Positions 1 through 8,981 of a DNA stretch of 53,703 nt are shown piece after piece. Position 1 is the stretch's first letter. The number at the start of each line of letters is the position of its first letter. Position numbers and translations under genes: made by a program. Under the pieces are notes generated by a model. The model did no database searches and was not told where the DNA came from. It saw only the letters and a list, made by a program, of their open reading frames with translations. This DNA comes from Pseudoalteromonas sp. MMG010 (GTDB lineage Bacteria; Pseudomonadota; Gammaproteobacteria; Enterobacterales; Alteromonadaceae), in NCBI RefSeq assembly GCF_018100905.1, contig NZ_JAGJEG010000018.1, positions 1 through 53,703 on the forward strand. Reading direction: 5' to 3'.

Positions 1-178
1 CTACTCGCATAAATTAAAAACCATTCAGAAAAAGTGAAACTGAAATTCTTCAGTTATTCTCATGCGTGTAATTCAGGTATAAGCATGCTAATGACTTATT
101 TAAAACATGAAATGAAACTACCCCAATATTAAAAGGTTAATTCTGAACATGAATAGCAAGTTTAATGGTGCAGCTTTG

Positions 179-245
179 TTAGTTTAATTAAAGTGGGTGT
201 CTAGTTTATTCATTAGTTTAATTAAAGTGGGTGTCTAGTTTATTC
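179..245. repeat. 34-bp-period tandem direct repeat, two copies
   Basis: Two identical 33-bp copies lie at 179-211 and 213-245, separated by one base. Each begins TTAGTTTAATTAAAGTGG and ends GTGTCTAGTTTATTC. Each copy contains the palindrome TTTAATTAAA. I see no match to a known mobile element end. Such a doublet could be a local slippage duplication or a pair of protein binding sites. Confidence 0.85.
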
Positions 246-260
246 TCTATTCACTAGACA
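232..260. repeat. Inverted repeat next to the tandem repeat
   Basis: TGTCTAGT (232-239) and ACTAGACA (253-260) are perfect complements around a 13-nt loop. The left arm belongs to the second tandem copy; the right arm lies just beyond it. No T-run follows, so it is not a convincing terminator. Confidence 0.6.
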
Positions 261-466
261 GTTCTAAACTTCTAGATTAATGCTAACTTATACTTAAAAC
301 CCTATTGGGTGATATATAGTCGTTTGAATTTATGTAAAACGCTCTATTACTTTTATAAGTCGTTACTAGCAAACAAGTGAATGGTTGTGATACATTTTAA
401 AAGTGTTTTTTTTATATTGTTAATCAACGATTTATATACCGTAAAAAATAAAATTAAAGGATTATT

Positions 467-775
467 ATGAAGTTGTATCCCTATGCAAAAATAAAAACAG
501 AAAACCTTAAAGGTTTATTATTTGCTTCTCGCGTTCTTGCTTTTTTGAGTTACGCTTTTTTGGTGGTCACTGTTATTGTGGGCATTATTGGTCTTATGAG
601 TGGCTTAGGTAGTAATATGTCGCTTGGCAATGGCGCGATACTTCAAAGTAATGGTATTTCAGCGATTATGATTTCGATGTGGGGTGTGGCTTGTTCGGTT
701 GCTTTACTTGCTTTTAGTGGCCTGTGCGCTGCGGTTGTATCGTGTGAATACAAATATACTCGGGTTGATGAATAA
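467..775 (+). CDS. Small two-helix membrane protein of unknown function
   Basis: This is a 102-residue protein that I do not recognise. It has a short basic N-terminus and two clear hydrophobic segments at about residues 21-46 and 64-92. They are joined by a Gly/Ser/Asn-rich loop, and the protein ends in a short charged tail. It is therefore predicted to be an inner-membrane hairpin protein. The ATG is preceded by AAAGGA at normal spacing, which supports real translation. The gene stands alone: an AT-rich region lies upstream and a long inverted repeat follows 18 bases after the stop. The length and composition fit the many small hypothetical membrane proteins of Pseudoalteromonas. I assign no function. 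Confidence 0.7.
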   Translation: MKLYPYAKIKTENLKGLLFASRVLAFLSYAFLVVTVIVGIIGLMSGLGSNMSLGNGAILQSNGISAIMISMWGVACSVALLAFSGLCAAVVSCEYKYTRVDE

Positions 776-792
776 CGCATAACATTTACGGC

Positions 793-836
793 TTAACTAA
801 AAGCAAGGGCAATGGTTTGTTGTTGCTTTTAGTTAA
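793..836 (+). terminator. Possible hairpin terminator after the small membrane gene
   Basis: Perfect 14-bp complements TTAACTAAAAGCAA (793-806) and TTGCTTTTAGTTAA (823-836) enclose a 16-nt loop, just after the stop at 775. The stem is AT-rich and no proper T-run follows, so termination here is plausible but not certain. Confidence 0.45.
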
Positions 837-965
837 TGTAATAGTTTTGGGTAACGGTTTTTCAAGCAACTGTTTTTCATGCCAAAAATGAGTATAAACT
901 CTGTATTAAAGTCGTTTAAAAGCGATAATAAGTAAGATGGTTTGTTAGGTTAAATAGATAAAACG

Positions 966-998
966 TAAGCGGGTGTTACGTTAGTTTTTGCCCGCTTA
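966..998. terminator. Weak hairpin downstream of the DUF1826 gene
   Basis: TAAGCGGG (966-973) pairs with CCCGCTTA (991-998), with a 17-nt loop. It lies 8 bases beyond the stop of the minus-strand gene ending at 1007. There is no strong U-tract on either strand, so it is only a candidate 3' structure. Confidence 0.3.
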
Positions 999-1006
999 GT
1001 GGGTGT

Positions 1007-1702
1007 TTAAATAAAGTCGAGAGTGAGTAGTAAGCGTTGCTCGTTTGATTCAACAGGCGGCGAGCGATGCACTAATCCCGCACCTTCATTGTCATCCCAA
1101 TATTCGCCTTTAAGTAAGGCGATGTCACCTTGTTTTAGCTGTTTAATGTTACTTATGCTTTTAAATAATCCAGAGCTTTCATCGGGTTTACCCAAATTAC
1201 CGGCTCCGAGTTTTGAGCGTTCGACTTCATTGTGCTCAAGCCATTGAGTTGCCACACCTTGATATGTTGTCACTAACCGACATGGTATACGGTCAACATG
1301 AAAACGAGGGCACATTGGACGCGTTAATAAGGTTAACCTTAAGCCTGCGCGCTTTAATTCAAACAGGCAGCAAAACATATCCACTAATAAAGCAATATCG
1401 GTGCACAACGTATGAATTGAGTCTCGATTTGTGTCGTTAATTTTTAACGCAGTGGTTAATTTTTCAAAAGCATCGTCGGGAGTCACAGCAAGCTCTAAAT
1501 CTTTTATGCTATTTGTAGCAATTAGTGAGCTCACTGACGCGGCTAATTTTTCGGCCAGTGCACGCTGCCATATAACAATATTAACGTTTTCATTGTAAAT
1601 ATCGCTTAATACATGGGCGCTGTCTGCTTGGGCAGCTTTTCGTATTAGCGGTTTTGTTGGCTGCATTGTGTTACCTAAAGGTGCAAGGGCATTAGCATTC
1701 AT
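1007..1702 (-). CDS. DUF1826 family protein, partner of the zinc GTPase
   Basis: This is a 231-residue soluble protein of the DUF1826 family, whose biochemical role is not known. The reading frame is open further upstream, but the start chosen is the ATG at 1702. It overlaps the stop of the preceding GTPase gene as ATGA, a classic translational-coupling arrangement. The C-terminal half carries conserved-looking Cys and His residues (P-M-C-P-R-F-H and the V-H-R-S-P region near the end). These could bind metal, which is an inference. DUF1826 genes are typically found beside COG0523 GTPases of the ZigA/YciC type and under Zur control, so a role in adaptation to zinc shortage is likely. The family assignment is from recognition of the sequence and from context. 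Confidence 0.8.
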   Translation of the reverse strand: MNANALAPLGNTMQPTKPLIRKAAQADSAHVLSDIYNENVNIVIWQRALAEKLAASVSSLIATNSIKDLELAVTPDDAFEKLTTALKINDTNRDSIHTLCTDIALLVDMFCCLFELKRAGLRLTLLTRPMCPRFHVDRIPCRLVTTYQGVATQWLEHNEVERSKLGAGNLGKPDESSGLFKSISNIKQLKQGDIALLKGEYWDDNEGAGLVHRSPPVESNEQRLLLTLDFI

Positions 1703-2901
1703 GACTCTTCCTCCCAAATTGGAAATGGGTCGTGGTAGGTGCGCCAAAAGTCTTTACCTTTTAGGACGGCATCTTCGGGCAGTAGGCAATCATTAAGGGC
1801 GGTAATCATGGCGTGTTGATTGAGTGATTGACCAATAAAAACTAGCTCTTGGCGCATATCACCAAAGGGTTCTACCCATTTGCTTTGTATATCGGCCAGT
1901 AATTCAGGCTCGGTTGGCCAATCCTTTTTAGGAATGGCTTTGTAAAACATGCCAGCAAAGCCGTAGTGAGCAATCCCTCCGGCTTGATTCCATTGGCCGC
2001 AAAATTGCGGGCGGGTCGCTAACCAAAAATAGCCTTTTGAGCGAATAAGCTTGCCAAATTGTTCTGTTCCGTGCAGAAAGTTATAAAACTTTTCGGGATC
2101 GAAGGGGCGATGAGCCGTGTAATTAAAACTGCTAATACCGTATTCTTGCGTCTCGGGAATGTGCTCTCCGCGCATTTCTTTTAGCCAACCTGGGGCAAGT
2201 TTTGCTTGCTCAAAATCGAATAATCCGGTGTTAAGTACTTTATTTATATCGATATTACCAGCCGATATAGGAATAATTTCGGCTTGTGTATTAAGGGTAT
2301 TTAAAATAGCGGTGAGGGTGTTTAATTGCTCGGTTGTGACTAAATCAGTTTTACTGATTAAAATAACATCGGCAAATTCAACTTGATCAATTAGCAGGTC
2401 GGTAACGCTTCGCTCGTCTTCTTCACCTAACGACTCGCCAGTGGCTTGTAAATCGTTTGCTTGTTCGTAGTCGTTTAAAAAATTAACGGCATCAACAACC
2501 GTCACCATGGTGTCTAAGGTGGCAACATCACCAAGAGATACGCCATTTTCGTCGGCAAAGGTAAAGGTTTCGGCAACGGGTAAAGGCTCAGAAATACCGG
2601 TTGATTCTATTACTAGATAATCAAAGCGACCTTCTTTGGCAAGCTTACTTACCTCAATAAGTAAATCTTCTCTGAGGGTGCAACAAATACAGCCATTACT
2701 CATTTCTACCAGTTTTTCGTTGCTATGATTTAACGATACATCGTTTTTTATTGTGCCAGCATCGATGTTGATATCGCTCATATCGTTGACGATAACAGCT
2801 ACTTTTTTATCTTGTCGGTTATTTAAAATATGGCTAAGGACGGTGGTTTTACCAGCCCCTAAAAAACCTGATAACACTGTGACGGGCAGTTTATTTATCA
2901 T
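1699..2901 (-). CDS. zigA: COG0523 GTP-binding metallochaperone, ZigA type
   Basis: This is a 400-residue GTPase of the CobW/HypB/UreG (G3E) class, COG0523 subgroup. These proteins use GTP hydrolysis to load metal, here probably zinc, into client proteins in the cytoplasm. Visible motifs are a Walker A loop G-F-L-G-A-G-K-T-T near residues 12-20, the hallmark metal-binding C-I-C-C in N-G-C-I-C-C-T-L-R near residues 70-78, the I-E-S-T-G segment near residue 100, and S-K-T-D as the base-recognition motif near residue 183. The C-terminal CobW-C domain follows, with His-rich patches. It forms an operon with the overlapping DUF1826 gene. A likely Zur operator lies upstream. The ZigA name follows the close neighbour pair; the exact client is unknown. 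Confidence 0.88.
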   Translation of the reverse strand: MINKLPVTVLSGFLGAGKTTVLSHILNNRQDKKVAVIVNDMSDINIDAGTIKNDVSLNHSNEKLVEMSNGCICCTLREDLLIEVSKLAKEGRFDYLVIESTGISEPLPVAETFTFADENGVSLGDVATLDTMVTVVDAVNFLNDYEQANDLQATGESLGEEDERSVTDLLIDQVEFADVILISKTDLVTTEQLNTLTAILNTLNTQAEIIPISAGNIDINKVLNTGLFDFEQAKLAPGWLKEMRGEHIPETQEYGISSFNYTAHRPFDPEKFYNFLHGTEQFGKLIRSKGYFWLATRPQFCGQWNQAGGIAHYGFAGMFYKAIPKKDWPTEPELLADIQSKWVEPFGDMRQELVFIGQSLNQHAMITALNDCLLPEDAVLKGKDFWRTYHDPFPIWEEES

Positions 2902-2933
2902 TTAATTTATCTTACTCATTTATATTTATAGAT

Positions 2934-2950
2934 ATGTTATATTGTATCAA
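2934..2950 (-). promoter_or_regulatory. Candidate Zur operator upstream of zigA
   Basis: Read on the minus strand, the site is TTGATACAATATAACAT. It matches 14 of 17 positions of the enterobacterial-type Zur palindrome ATGTTATAATATAACAT as I recall it. It sits about 33 bases before the zigA start codon, where a repressor would block the promoter. The right half is perfect and the left half has three mismatches. The match and spacing are visible in the sequence; regulation by Zur is inferred. Confidence 0.55.
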
Positions 2951-3059
2951 TTGCATTTTCCAGTGTTCTTATAAAGTATTAAAGAGCAGGGCGATGTTAA
3001 AAGGGAAAGTGCCTGTGCGGTATAAAAATAATGAATAAAAAGGTTGTGTTTTATTGTCG

Positions 3060-3096
3060 TAAAAAGCCTAAAGTGGCTGTCACTTTAGGCTTTTTA
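3060..3096 (-). terminator. Strong hairpin terminator after the aldehyde dehydrogenase gene
   Basis: AAAAAGCCTAAAGTG (3061-3075) and CACTTTAGGCTTTTT (3081-3095) form a perfect 15-bp stem with a 5-nt loop. It lies 24 bases beyond the stop of the dehydrogenase gene. T-runs occur on both strands, so it may work in both directions, but only minus-strand transcripts need it. Confidence 0.85.
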
Positions 3097-3119
3097 CATT
3101 AGTTAAAATATAGGTAAAG

Positions 3120-4499
3120 CTATTGGCTGTTTATCATTACGCATTTAATATTTACAAATTCGCGCATGCCAAATCCACCATGCTCTCGTCCGTAGCCACT
3201 TTCTTTTACGCCGCCAAAGGGCAGGTTTGGTTGGGCTAGGCCATAGCCATTAATATTGATCATACCGGTATTAAAGTATTTAATGGCTAGCTCTATGGCT
3301 TTGTCTTCATTTTTTGAAAATATGCCACCGCCTAAGCCATAGCGTGAATCATTGGCGATTCTCATTGCATCGTCGTTGTCTGTGGCTTTAATAAGTGAGG
3401 CAACCGGGCCAAACAGTTCATCGTCGTAGGCTGGCATACCCGGTGATACATCTTCTAATAAAGTAGGGGGGTAGTAAAATCCGGGTTTATTTGGGATTTC
3501 GCCTCCGGTAACTATGCTGGCACCCGCTTTAACCGATTCTTTTACCTGTTTGTGAATGCCATCGCGTAGATCTTCACGCGCCATTGGGCCAAGATCGGTA
3601 GTGTCATCCATCGGATCTCCCATTTTCATGGCTTCTAGCTGGCTTTTCATTTGCTGTTTAAAGCGCTCATATAAAGACTCAACCACAACAAAGCGTTTTG
3701 CCGATACGCAGGTTTCGCCATTATTGATCATTCTGCCTTGTAGGCATGTTTTAACGGCAAGTTCTAAATCGGCGTCATCAAGTACAATGTAAGCATCGTT
3801 ACTTCCCAGTTCAAGCACGGTTTTTTTAACGTACTTAGCCGCTTCCTCGGCTACTTTTTTACCTGTTGTGTCGCTACCTGTAAATGTAACGCCACTAATT
3901 GCTTTATGGCTGATTAATGCACTGGCAGTTTTGCCATCAATAAGTAAGTTGTTAAAACAATATTTAGGGAAACCTGCTTCTAAAAACAATGCTTCTATTT
4001 TTTCGGCCATACCAAATACATTACCGGCGTGTTTTAACACGGTTGTGTTACCTGCCATGATATTGGCAGCGCTATAACGAATAACTTGATAAAGCGGAAA
4101 ATTCCAAGGTTGTATCCCTAATAAAACGCCCGTAGGTTGATAACTAATGATAGCACGTCCGTTTTGCATCTCTCGTTGTTCATCGCTTAATACACGCGCC
4201 CCATTTTGTGCACTATAACGGCATATTTCGGCACAAAGTTCGACTTCTTGTATACCTTGTTGGTATAGCTTGCCCATTTCTTCGGTCATTAGCTTGGCTA
4301 GATCGTGTTTGTTTTGTTCAAATAATGAAGCGAGTTTATTTAAGTAGGTCGCACGTTCAGTGAAAGAGGTAAGGCGCCATTTTAAAAATGTATCGTGAGA
4401 TTGTTCAATGATGTGCTCAGCGTCTTGTTGCGAAAGTAATGTGTAGTTAGCAAGTGTTTGCTCGTTTGTGGGATTAATCGTACTGACTGTATTACTCAT
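3120..4499 (-). CDS. NAD(P)-dependent aldehyde dehydrogenase, succinate-semialdehyde dehydrogenase type
   Basis: This is a 459-residue aldehyde dehydrogenase. It most resembles the Sad/YneI branch of succinate-semialdehyde dehydrogenases, in which E. coli Sad has 462 residues. Such enzymes oxidise succinic semialdehyde or similar aldehydes to acids in the cytoplasm. Visible motifs are Q-P-W-N-F-P near residue 129 in the cofactor domain, F-T-G-S-D-T-T-G, the catalytic Glu in L-E-L-G-S-N-D, and the nucleophile Cys in G-E-T-C-V-S-A-K-R. The C-terminal P-F-G-G-V-K-E-S-G-Y-G-R-E oligomerisation segment is complete. The start is supported by AAGGAGAT just upstream. No aminotransferase or GABA permease is adjacent, so the physiological substrate cannot be settled from context. 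Confidence 0.88.
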   Translation of the reverse strand: MSNTVSTINPTNEQTLANYTLLSQQDAEHIIEQSHDTFLKWRLTSFTERATYLNKLASLFEQNKHDLAKLMTEEMGKLYQQGIQEVELCAEICRYSAQNGARVLSDEQREMQNGRAIISYQPTGVLLGIQPWNFPLYQVIRYSAANIMAGNTTVLKHAGNVFGMAEKIEALFLEAGFPKYCFNNLLIDGKTASALISHKAISGVTFTGSDTTGKKVAEEAAKYVKKTVLELGSNDAYIVLDDADLELAVKTCLQGRMINNGETCVSAKRFVVVESLYERFKQQMKSQLEAMKMGDPMDDTTDLGPMAREDLRDGIHKQVKESVKAGASIVTGGEIPNKPGFYYPPTLLEDVSPGMPAYDDELFGPVASLIKATDNDDAMRIANDSRYGLGGGIFSKNEDKAIELAIKYFNTGMININGYGLAQPNLPFGGVKESGYGREHGGFGMREFVNIKCVMINSQ

Positions 4500-4744
4500 T
4501 ATTATCTCCTTACTTTAAGATGTAGGTGATAGTGCAAATTAATAACCAGTCTGTATTTATTTAACTTTGTTTTTAATACCTTGATTTTGTTTAGTTAATT
4601 TTTATTTTTACGTAATAGATATAATTTTTTATATTTTAAAAAGAGTAAATAACGCGCAGGCTATGCAATATTTACAGGCTTGGTTGTTTTTATCCTCAGC
4701 AGTGAGCATTTAACTGTTTAGCCCAAGTAAAAAATAAACTAGAG

Positions 4745-4771
4745 GTGGCATCGACAAAATTCAATGCCACA
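4745..4771 (-). terminator. Candidate terminator of the cyanophycinase-like gene
   Basis: GTGGCAT (4745-4751) and ATGCCAC (4764-4770) form a 7-bp stem with a 12-nt loop, just past the stop at 4780. On the minus strand it is followed by CTCTAGTTTATTTTTT. That is a late but real T-rich tract. Confidence 0.45.
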
Positions 4772-4779
4772 TAAGGGCC

Positions 4780-6357
4780 TTAATTATTAGTTAAGTTTAA
4801 TGTTAGGTTTTCTATTGCGCAGCCATAGGGGCTGCTATTAATGCGGTAGTAAGCCGTGCTGTTTGTTGCACTTATTGTGACTAATTGGTTTTTATGCTGT
4901 CCTAAGGTGGTTTTTTCTTGGCTTAAACACATGGCTTGAGTTAACGAGCGCAAGCGGCTATCACTTAATATATTTTTAAAACGCTGTGATGGTAACGGCG
5001 GAATCTTTATATTTCCTAAGGCATTATCGATACTACGCTTGCTTAATTTAAATGCCGAAGCATGGGGCTGCAAAACGGTTTTACTAGGCCAATATGAATA
5101 ACGGTATTGTTGCTGTTCGGTGGTTGTTAGATACACGACGCCGCGCTCTCCAAGTACGGTTAACACATTACCTTGAGCTGACTTTATAACCACCAAACTG
5201 GTGTTATCATCAACACCTAATACACGACTTACTTTGTTTGTATTTAATGCTTGGGTATACAGTGCGGTTTTATTTTGTTCGCTAAACTGGCTGGTTAAAA
5301 AGCCATAACTAAAGGCATTTAATCCCGCTTTTAACTGTGGTGTTTCTTGGTTTGAGATAACTTTGGTTAGCTGGTGGCTTGCAAGTAAATCGGCACTGTT
5401 TCCGGTTGTTATTAATACTTCTGCATTCGCTATTTGTTGGCTCCATGGATAAGCGTTATCGTGTTTATCAAATAAACTTTTACGTAATACATTGTCATTG
5501 TTTGAGCCTAATAGCAGTACGCCTGTACTTTGTGTTATCTGCTCAAGTAGTGTGTCAACTCCTTGTTTGCACAGCGCATATTCGGCGCGTGTATGCTCAG
5601 GGTAAACCGTTTCGCGGTTATAAAGCGCCATTGTTTTATTTCTGTATGTATCAAGGTTTTCGCACTGACCATTATTTAATGCAGTAACTAATGCCGGAGT
5701 GAGTGCAAGCCATTGAGCATTAATGCCGGCTTGTGCCAATACGCTTTGATAATAGCGCACAGGTTGGTAAGGGTCTTGCTGGGCGCTGGTAATAAATAAT
5801 AAAGTGGGCTTTGCACTTTTTACTTGTAAGCTTGCTTTAATAAAGTCGATAGAATCATTAAGCCAGGTTTGATCGGATAAACTATGTTTGCTTGCTACTT
5901 CTAGCGTGTTTTTCGTTATAGCATTGGGTATTTGTAGCATGTTTATGACATAGTTAAACTCCTCTTCGGTTAACTCACTCATTTGAAAGCTAGCAATATC
6001 GCGCCATGCCCATAAAAGTTCGCGCTTAGTGAGTTTTTGAGGGTGTGAATTTAATAACACGGTTAAGTTTTTTACGGTGTCTTGTTTATGGTTTTTATTA
6101 GCCGATGGCCAATGCGTTTGTAAGGTTTTAATTGCGCCTTGGGTTAGTTTATATTGCTCGGTTTGCTCATGCGTGAACTTTGCTTGTTCATTACAAAATT
6201 CAGGAGTTAAATTGCTACAGGTTGTTATATCTGTACCCATAACAATAATTGTTTGTTCAGCATTAGTTGCATTGGCACTGTGAGTCATCATAACAGAAGC
6301 ATAAAACAAGCATATACGGCCCATTTGGGCGGCAAAAGAAGGGACTTTAAGCGGCAT
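4780..6357 (-). CDS. Exported cyanophycinase-like (peptidase S51-type) protein with degenerate active site
   Basis: The protein has 525 residues from the ATG at 6357. This start is preferred over an ATG six codons upstream because CTAAGG precedes it at good spacing. A basic start, a hydrophobic stretch and S-A-N-A near residues 27-30 make a signal peptide ending in an Ala-x-Ala-like site. Several segments look like cyanophycinase: a first strand M-G-T-D-I-T-T-C-S-N, the strand L-L-F-I-T-S-A-Q-Q-D-P, T-T-G-N-S-A-D (equivalent to G-T-S-A-G-A, with the Ser kept at about residue 321), and G-V-D-D-N-T-S-L-V-V followed by V-L-G-E-R-G-V-V-Y-L. A helical insertion of roughly 130 residues separates the first two strands. 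The usual D-x-H-F after the nucleophile reads S-Q-F here, so catalysis is doubtful. The family assignment is by recognition; the function is unknown. Confidence 0.6.
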   Translation of the reverse strand: MPLKVPSFAAQMGRICLFYASVMMTHSANATNAEQTIIVMGTDITTCSNLTPEFCNEQAKFTHEQTEQYKLTQGAIKTLQTHWPSANKNHKQDTVKNLTVLLNSHPQKLTKRELLWAWRDIASFQMSELTEEEFNYVINMLQIPNAITKNTLEVASKHSLSDQTWLNDSIDFIKASLQVKSAKPTLLFITSAQQDPYQPVRYYQSVLAQAGINAQWLALTPALVTALNNGQCENLDTYRNKTMALYNRETVYPEHTRAEYALCKQGVDTLLEQITQSTGVLLLGSNNDNVLRKSLFDKHDNAYPWSQQIANAEVLITTGNSADLLASHQLTKVISNQETPQLKAGLNAFSYGFLTSQFSEQNKTALYTQALNTNKVSRVLGVDDNTSLVVIKSAQGNVLTVLGERGVVYLTTTEQQQYRYSYWPSKTVLQPHASAFKLSKRSIDNALGNIKIPPLPSQRFKNILSDSRLRSLTQAMCLSQEKTTLGQHKNQLVTISATNSTAYYRINSSPYGCAIENLTLNLTNN

Positions 6358-6514
6358 TTTTAACCTTAGGAACATGTTATTAAGATGCGTATTGTTAACT
6401 ATTATATAAATAACAACAAGTGTGAAAAATCAATTAGATAATACCTGTTTAATCGCTGGTATTTTGTTCGTTGATTGATATTATCATTACTTAATCATTA
6501 AATAAGACATAAAA

Positions 6515-7855
6515 ATGCACGACCTCACCAAAGGCTCTATCGCTAAACACTTAATTGTAATGGCTCTTCCTATCATGATAGGCATGGTGATCCAAACCCT
6601 CTACTTTTTAGTCGATTTATATTTTGTTGGAAAATTAGGGGCTAATGCTTTAGCGGGCTTAAGCTTGGCTGGTAACGCAATGTTTTTAATTTTTGCGTTA
6701 ACTCAGGTGCTTAATGTCAGTACGGCTGCATTAATTGCACAGGCCGTTGGACGAAAAGATAAACAAGATGCCAATACGATATTTAATCAAAGCTTAATGC
6801 TAGCCAGTGTTATGGCATTGCTGGTGTTAGTGTTTGGTTATATAGGGACCGATTGGTACTTACATAATATTTCGGATGATGCTGCGACGATATACCAAGG
6901 TAAGCGTTATTTATACTGGTTTTTACCCTGTATGGCTTTGCAATTTCCTTTAGTGGCTATTAGTGCTGCACTGAGAGGTACAGGGATAGTTAAACCCACA
7001 ATGTTAGTGCAAGCTTTTTCAATTATTATTAATATTATTTTGTCGCCTATTTTAATTACCGGGTGGGGGACAGGGGCCGCAATGGGCGTTGCCGGTGCTG
7101 GGTTAGCGAGCTCTATTTCAGTTTTTTCTGCAATTATTATGTTGTGTGTTTATTTTGCCAAGGCCGAAAAATATATCACCTTAGATACTCAGTTATGGCC
7201 AGTTAATATGACGCAAATAAAGCGTTTATTTGTTATTGGGCTCCCTGCTGGTGGCGAATTTTTCTTAATGTTTATGTATATGTCGTTAATATATTGGCTT
7301 ATCCAGCGTTTTGGCCCTGAAGCACAAGCTGGGTTTGGGTTAGGCTCGCGTATAATGCAATCACTTTTTTTACCGGCTATGGCTATTGCCTTTGCAGCCC
7401 CTGCGGTGGCAGGACAAAACTATGGTGCTAAACAGTATTCACGGGTGCGCGACACCTTTTTTTACACCAGTTTAATGACAACCGTGTTAATGGCAATTTT
7501 AACAATGGTGTGTTTGTTTTCTCCTTGGGTATTAATTAATAGCTTTTCAAAAGATACGGGAGTGCTTTTAGTGGCTGCGTCATTTTTAAGTATCATTTGT
7601 TTAAACTTTATTCCGACAGGGGTGATTTTTTCGTGTTCAGGCATGTTCCAATCACTTGGTAATACACTACCGGGTTTATACAGTACCGCTATTCGTATTT
7701 TATTATTTGCCAGTATTGCGCTGTGGCTTAATCAGGTAGACACTTTTTTGTTGGCCGATTTATGGTATGTATCGGTATTTTCAGTGGCGGTACAAGCAAT
7801 TATTAGCTTTTTGTTTTTACGCAATGAGTTTAAAAAACACTTAAAATTTACATAA
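6515..7855 (+). CDS. MATE family multidrug/Na+ antiporter
   Basis: This is a 446-residue inner-membrane transporter of the MATE (MatE) family, which expels cationic drugs or metabolites in exchange for Na+ or H+. The N-terminus D-L-T-K-G-S-I-A-K-H-L opens directly into the first of about twelve hydrophobic helices. The two MatE halves each have the family pattern, for instance A-L-P-I-M-I-G-M in the first half and I-G-L-P-A-G-G-E-F-F in the second. The A-L-R-G-T-G segment near residue 156 is typical. The length is normal. The gene is divergent from the cyanophycinase-like gene. It may be read together with the RDD gene 48 bases downstream, since no terminator lies between them. The substrate cannot be deduced. 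Confidence 0.9.
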   Translation: MHDLTKGSIAKHLIVMALPIMIGMVIQTLYFLVDLYFVGKLGANALAGLSLAGNAMFLIFALTQVLNVSTAALIAQAVGRKDKQDANTIFNQSLMLASVMALLVLVFGYIGTDWYLHNISDDAATIYQGKRYLYWFLPCMALQFPLVAISAALRGTGIVKPTMLVQAFSIIINIILSPILITGWGTGAAMGVAGAGLASSISVFSAIIMLCVYFAKAEKYITLDTQLWPVNMTQIKRLFVIGLPAGGEFFLMFMYMSLIYWLIQRFGPEAQAGFGLGSRIMQSLFLPAMAIAFAAPAVAGQNYGAKQYSRVRDTFFYTSLMTTVLMAILTMVCLFSPWVLINSFSKDTGVLLVAASFLSIICLNFIPTGVIFSCSGMFQSLGNTLPGLYSTAIRILLFASIALWLNQVDTFLLADLWYVSVFSVAVQAIISFLFLRNEFKKHLKFT

Positions 7856-7903
7856 TTAATAAAAAAACCAAGACTCTAAATATTTAAGGATTGATAACCG
7901 GTC

Positions 7904-8893
7904 ATGCAAGCTAAAGACATTGAAAAACTCGACTTATCACGTGCTGAAACGCGCGATATTGTTACCCCTTACGCGTTTAAAATAGATCAAGCGCTACTGG
8001 GTTTACCCTTAGCAAGTCCTGCTCGGCGCGCTTTGGCTATTATTATTGATGTAACATTAATATTTTTAGCCGCGAAAATAAGTGCCGCTATTATCGCATT
8101 TTTTGCGGCATTGGCTTTTTATAGAGGCACAGCGCAAAAGCATTTACCTGCAATGTCGACGATAGGGCGCAGAGCATTAAAATTTACAGCTGCGAGCTTC
8201 TTATTTGTTAGCTCTTTGCTTTTACTTAGCTTTGCCATTGATTATTTAGAGGGCAATAATGGCGCTGATAGTGAATCACAAAGCTTAGCGTTTAACGTAG
8301 CAGAAAAACAATTAATAAAGGATTACCTACTTGAAGGTGAAACGCAGCAAGCCTGTGATGAAAGCTGCGAAGTAGCGCGGCTTGCCCAGCTTATTGCAGA
8401 TGTACCTAAACTCAATGATTTAGTCGACACTGATAATGTAGGTATGAGCCAAATATTATTGTTGGGTTTTGTCGAGCTTACTGACACACAACAACACGCG
8501 CCTTTTGAGACTCAATACGAAACAACACAAAAACCAAACAGCATTTTAGCTTGGGGCAAGGGGATTATAGAAGATTTAGGCCTTGGTTTTGGCTGGGCTG
8601 CGATTTACTTTACTTTGTTTTCATTATTATGGAACGGGCAAACCCCGGGCAAAAAATTATGTAACATTAGAGTGGTTTTATTAAAAGGCGGTAAACTTAA
8701 TTTATTCGATTCGTTTGTGCGTTACGGGGGTTATGGCGCTGGTTTTGCTACTGGTTTACTCGGTTTTTTTCAAATTTATTGGGATCCTAATAGGCAAGCC
8801 ATCCAAGATAAAATATCGGCAACGGTGGTTATAAAAGGCAGTGTGGATCAAATCGTTAATGAAGAAACAATAGAAAAAGCAGTGCACGATTAA
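7904..8893 (+). CDS. RDD family membrane protein
   Basis: The protein has 329 residues with an RDD domain, named for conserved Arg and Asp residues. RDD domains occur in poorly understood inner-membrane proteins, some of which are reported to act in ion transport. The N-terminal part has R-R-A-L-A-I-I-I-D starting a first helix at about residues 42-70. A second helix follows near residues 90-108, then a charged soluble insert of about 120 residues with two Cys pairs (C-D-E-S-C). A second membrane block begins near residue 225. The motif N-G-Q-T-P-G-K-K-L, the R-Y-G-G segment and the closing Q-A-I-Q-D-K-I are typical RDD signatures. The long soluble insert between the membrane blocks is larger than in minimal RDD proteins. 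Confidence 0.8.
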   Translation: MQAKDIEKLDLSRAETRDIVTPYAFKIDQALLGLPLASPARRALAIIIDVTLIFLAAKISAAIIAFFAALAFYRGTAQKHLPAMSTIGRRALKFTAASFLFVSSLLLLSFAIDYLEGNNGADSESQSLAFNVAEKQLIKDYLLEGETQQACDESCEVARLAQLIADVPKLNDLVDTDNVGMSQILLLGFVELTDTQQHAPFETQYETTQKPNSILAWGKGIIEDLGLGFGWAAIYFTLFSLLWNGQTPGKKLCNIRVVLLKGGKLNLFDSFVRYGGYGAGFATGLLGFFQIYWDPNRQAIQDKISATVVIKGSVDQIVNEETIEKAVHD

Positions 8894-8981
8894 TACTATA
8901 TTTTAAAACGCGTAGGGGGCTATCGTTTATCTATTTGCGTATTAAACCTATAAAACGATTAAAGATATGATTTTATGTTTT

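Larger units (their letters stand above)
1..466. other. Non-coding AT-rich leader
   Basis: I find no supported gene here. The stretch is strongly AT-rich. It holds the 34-bp tandem repeat and the hairpin listed separately, and it ends at the ribosome binding site AAAGGA (about 455-460) of the next gene. It may be the 3' flank of a gene outside the window plus the promoter region of the small membrane protein gene. Confidence 0.6.

Noticed and set aside
1023..1440. Plus-strand ORFs opposite the DUF1826 gene
   Set aside because: They lack ribosome binding sites and family features and are antisense shadows.
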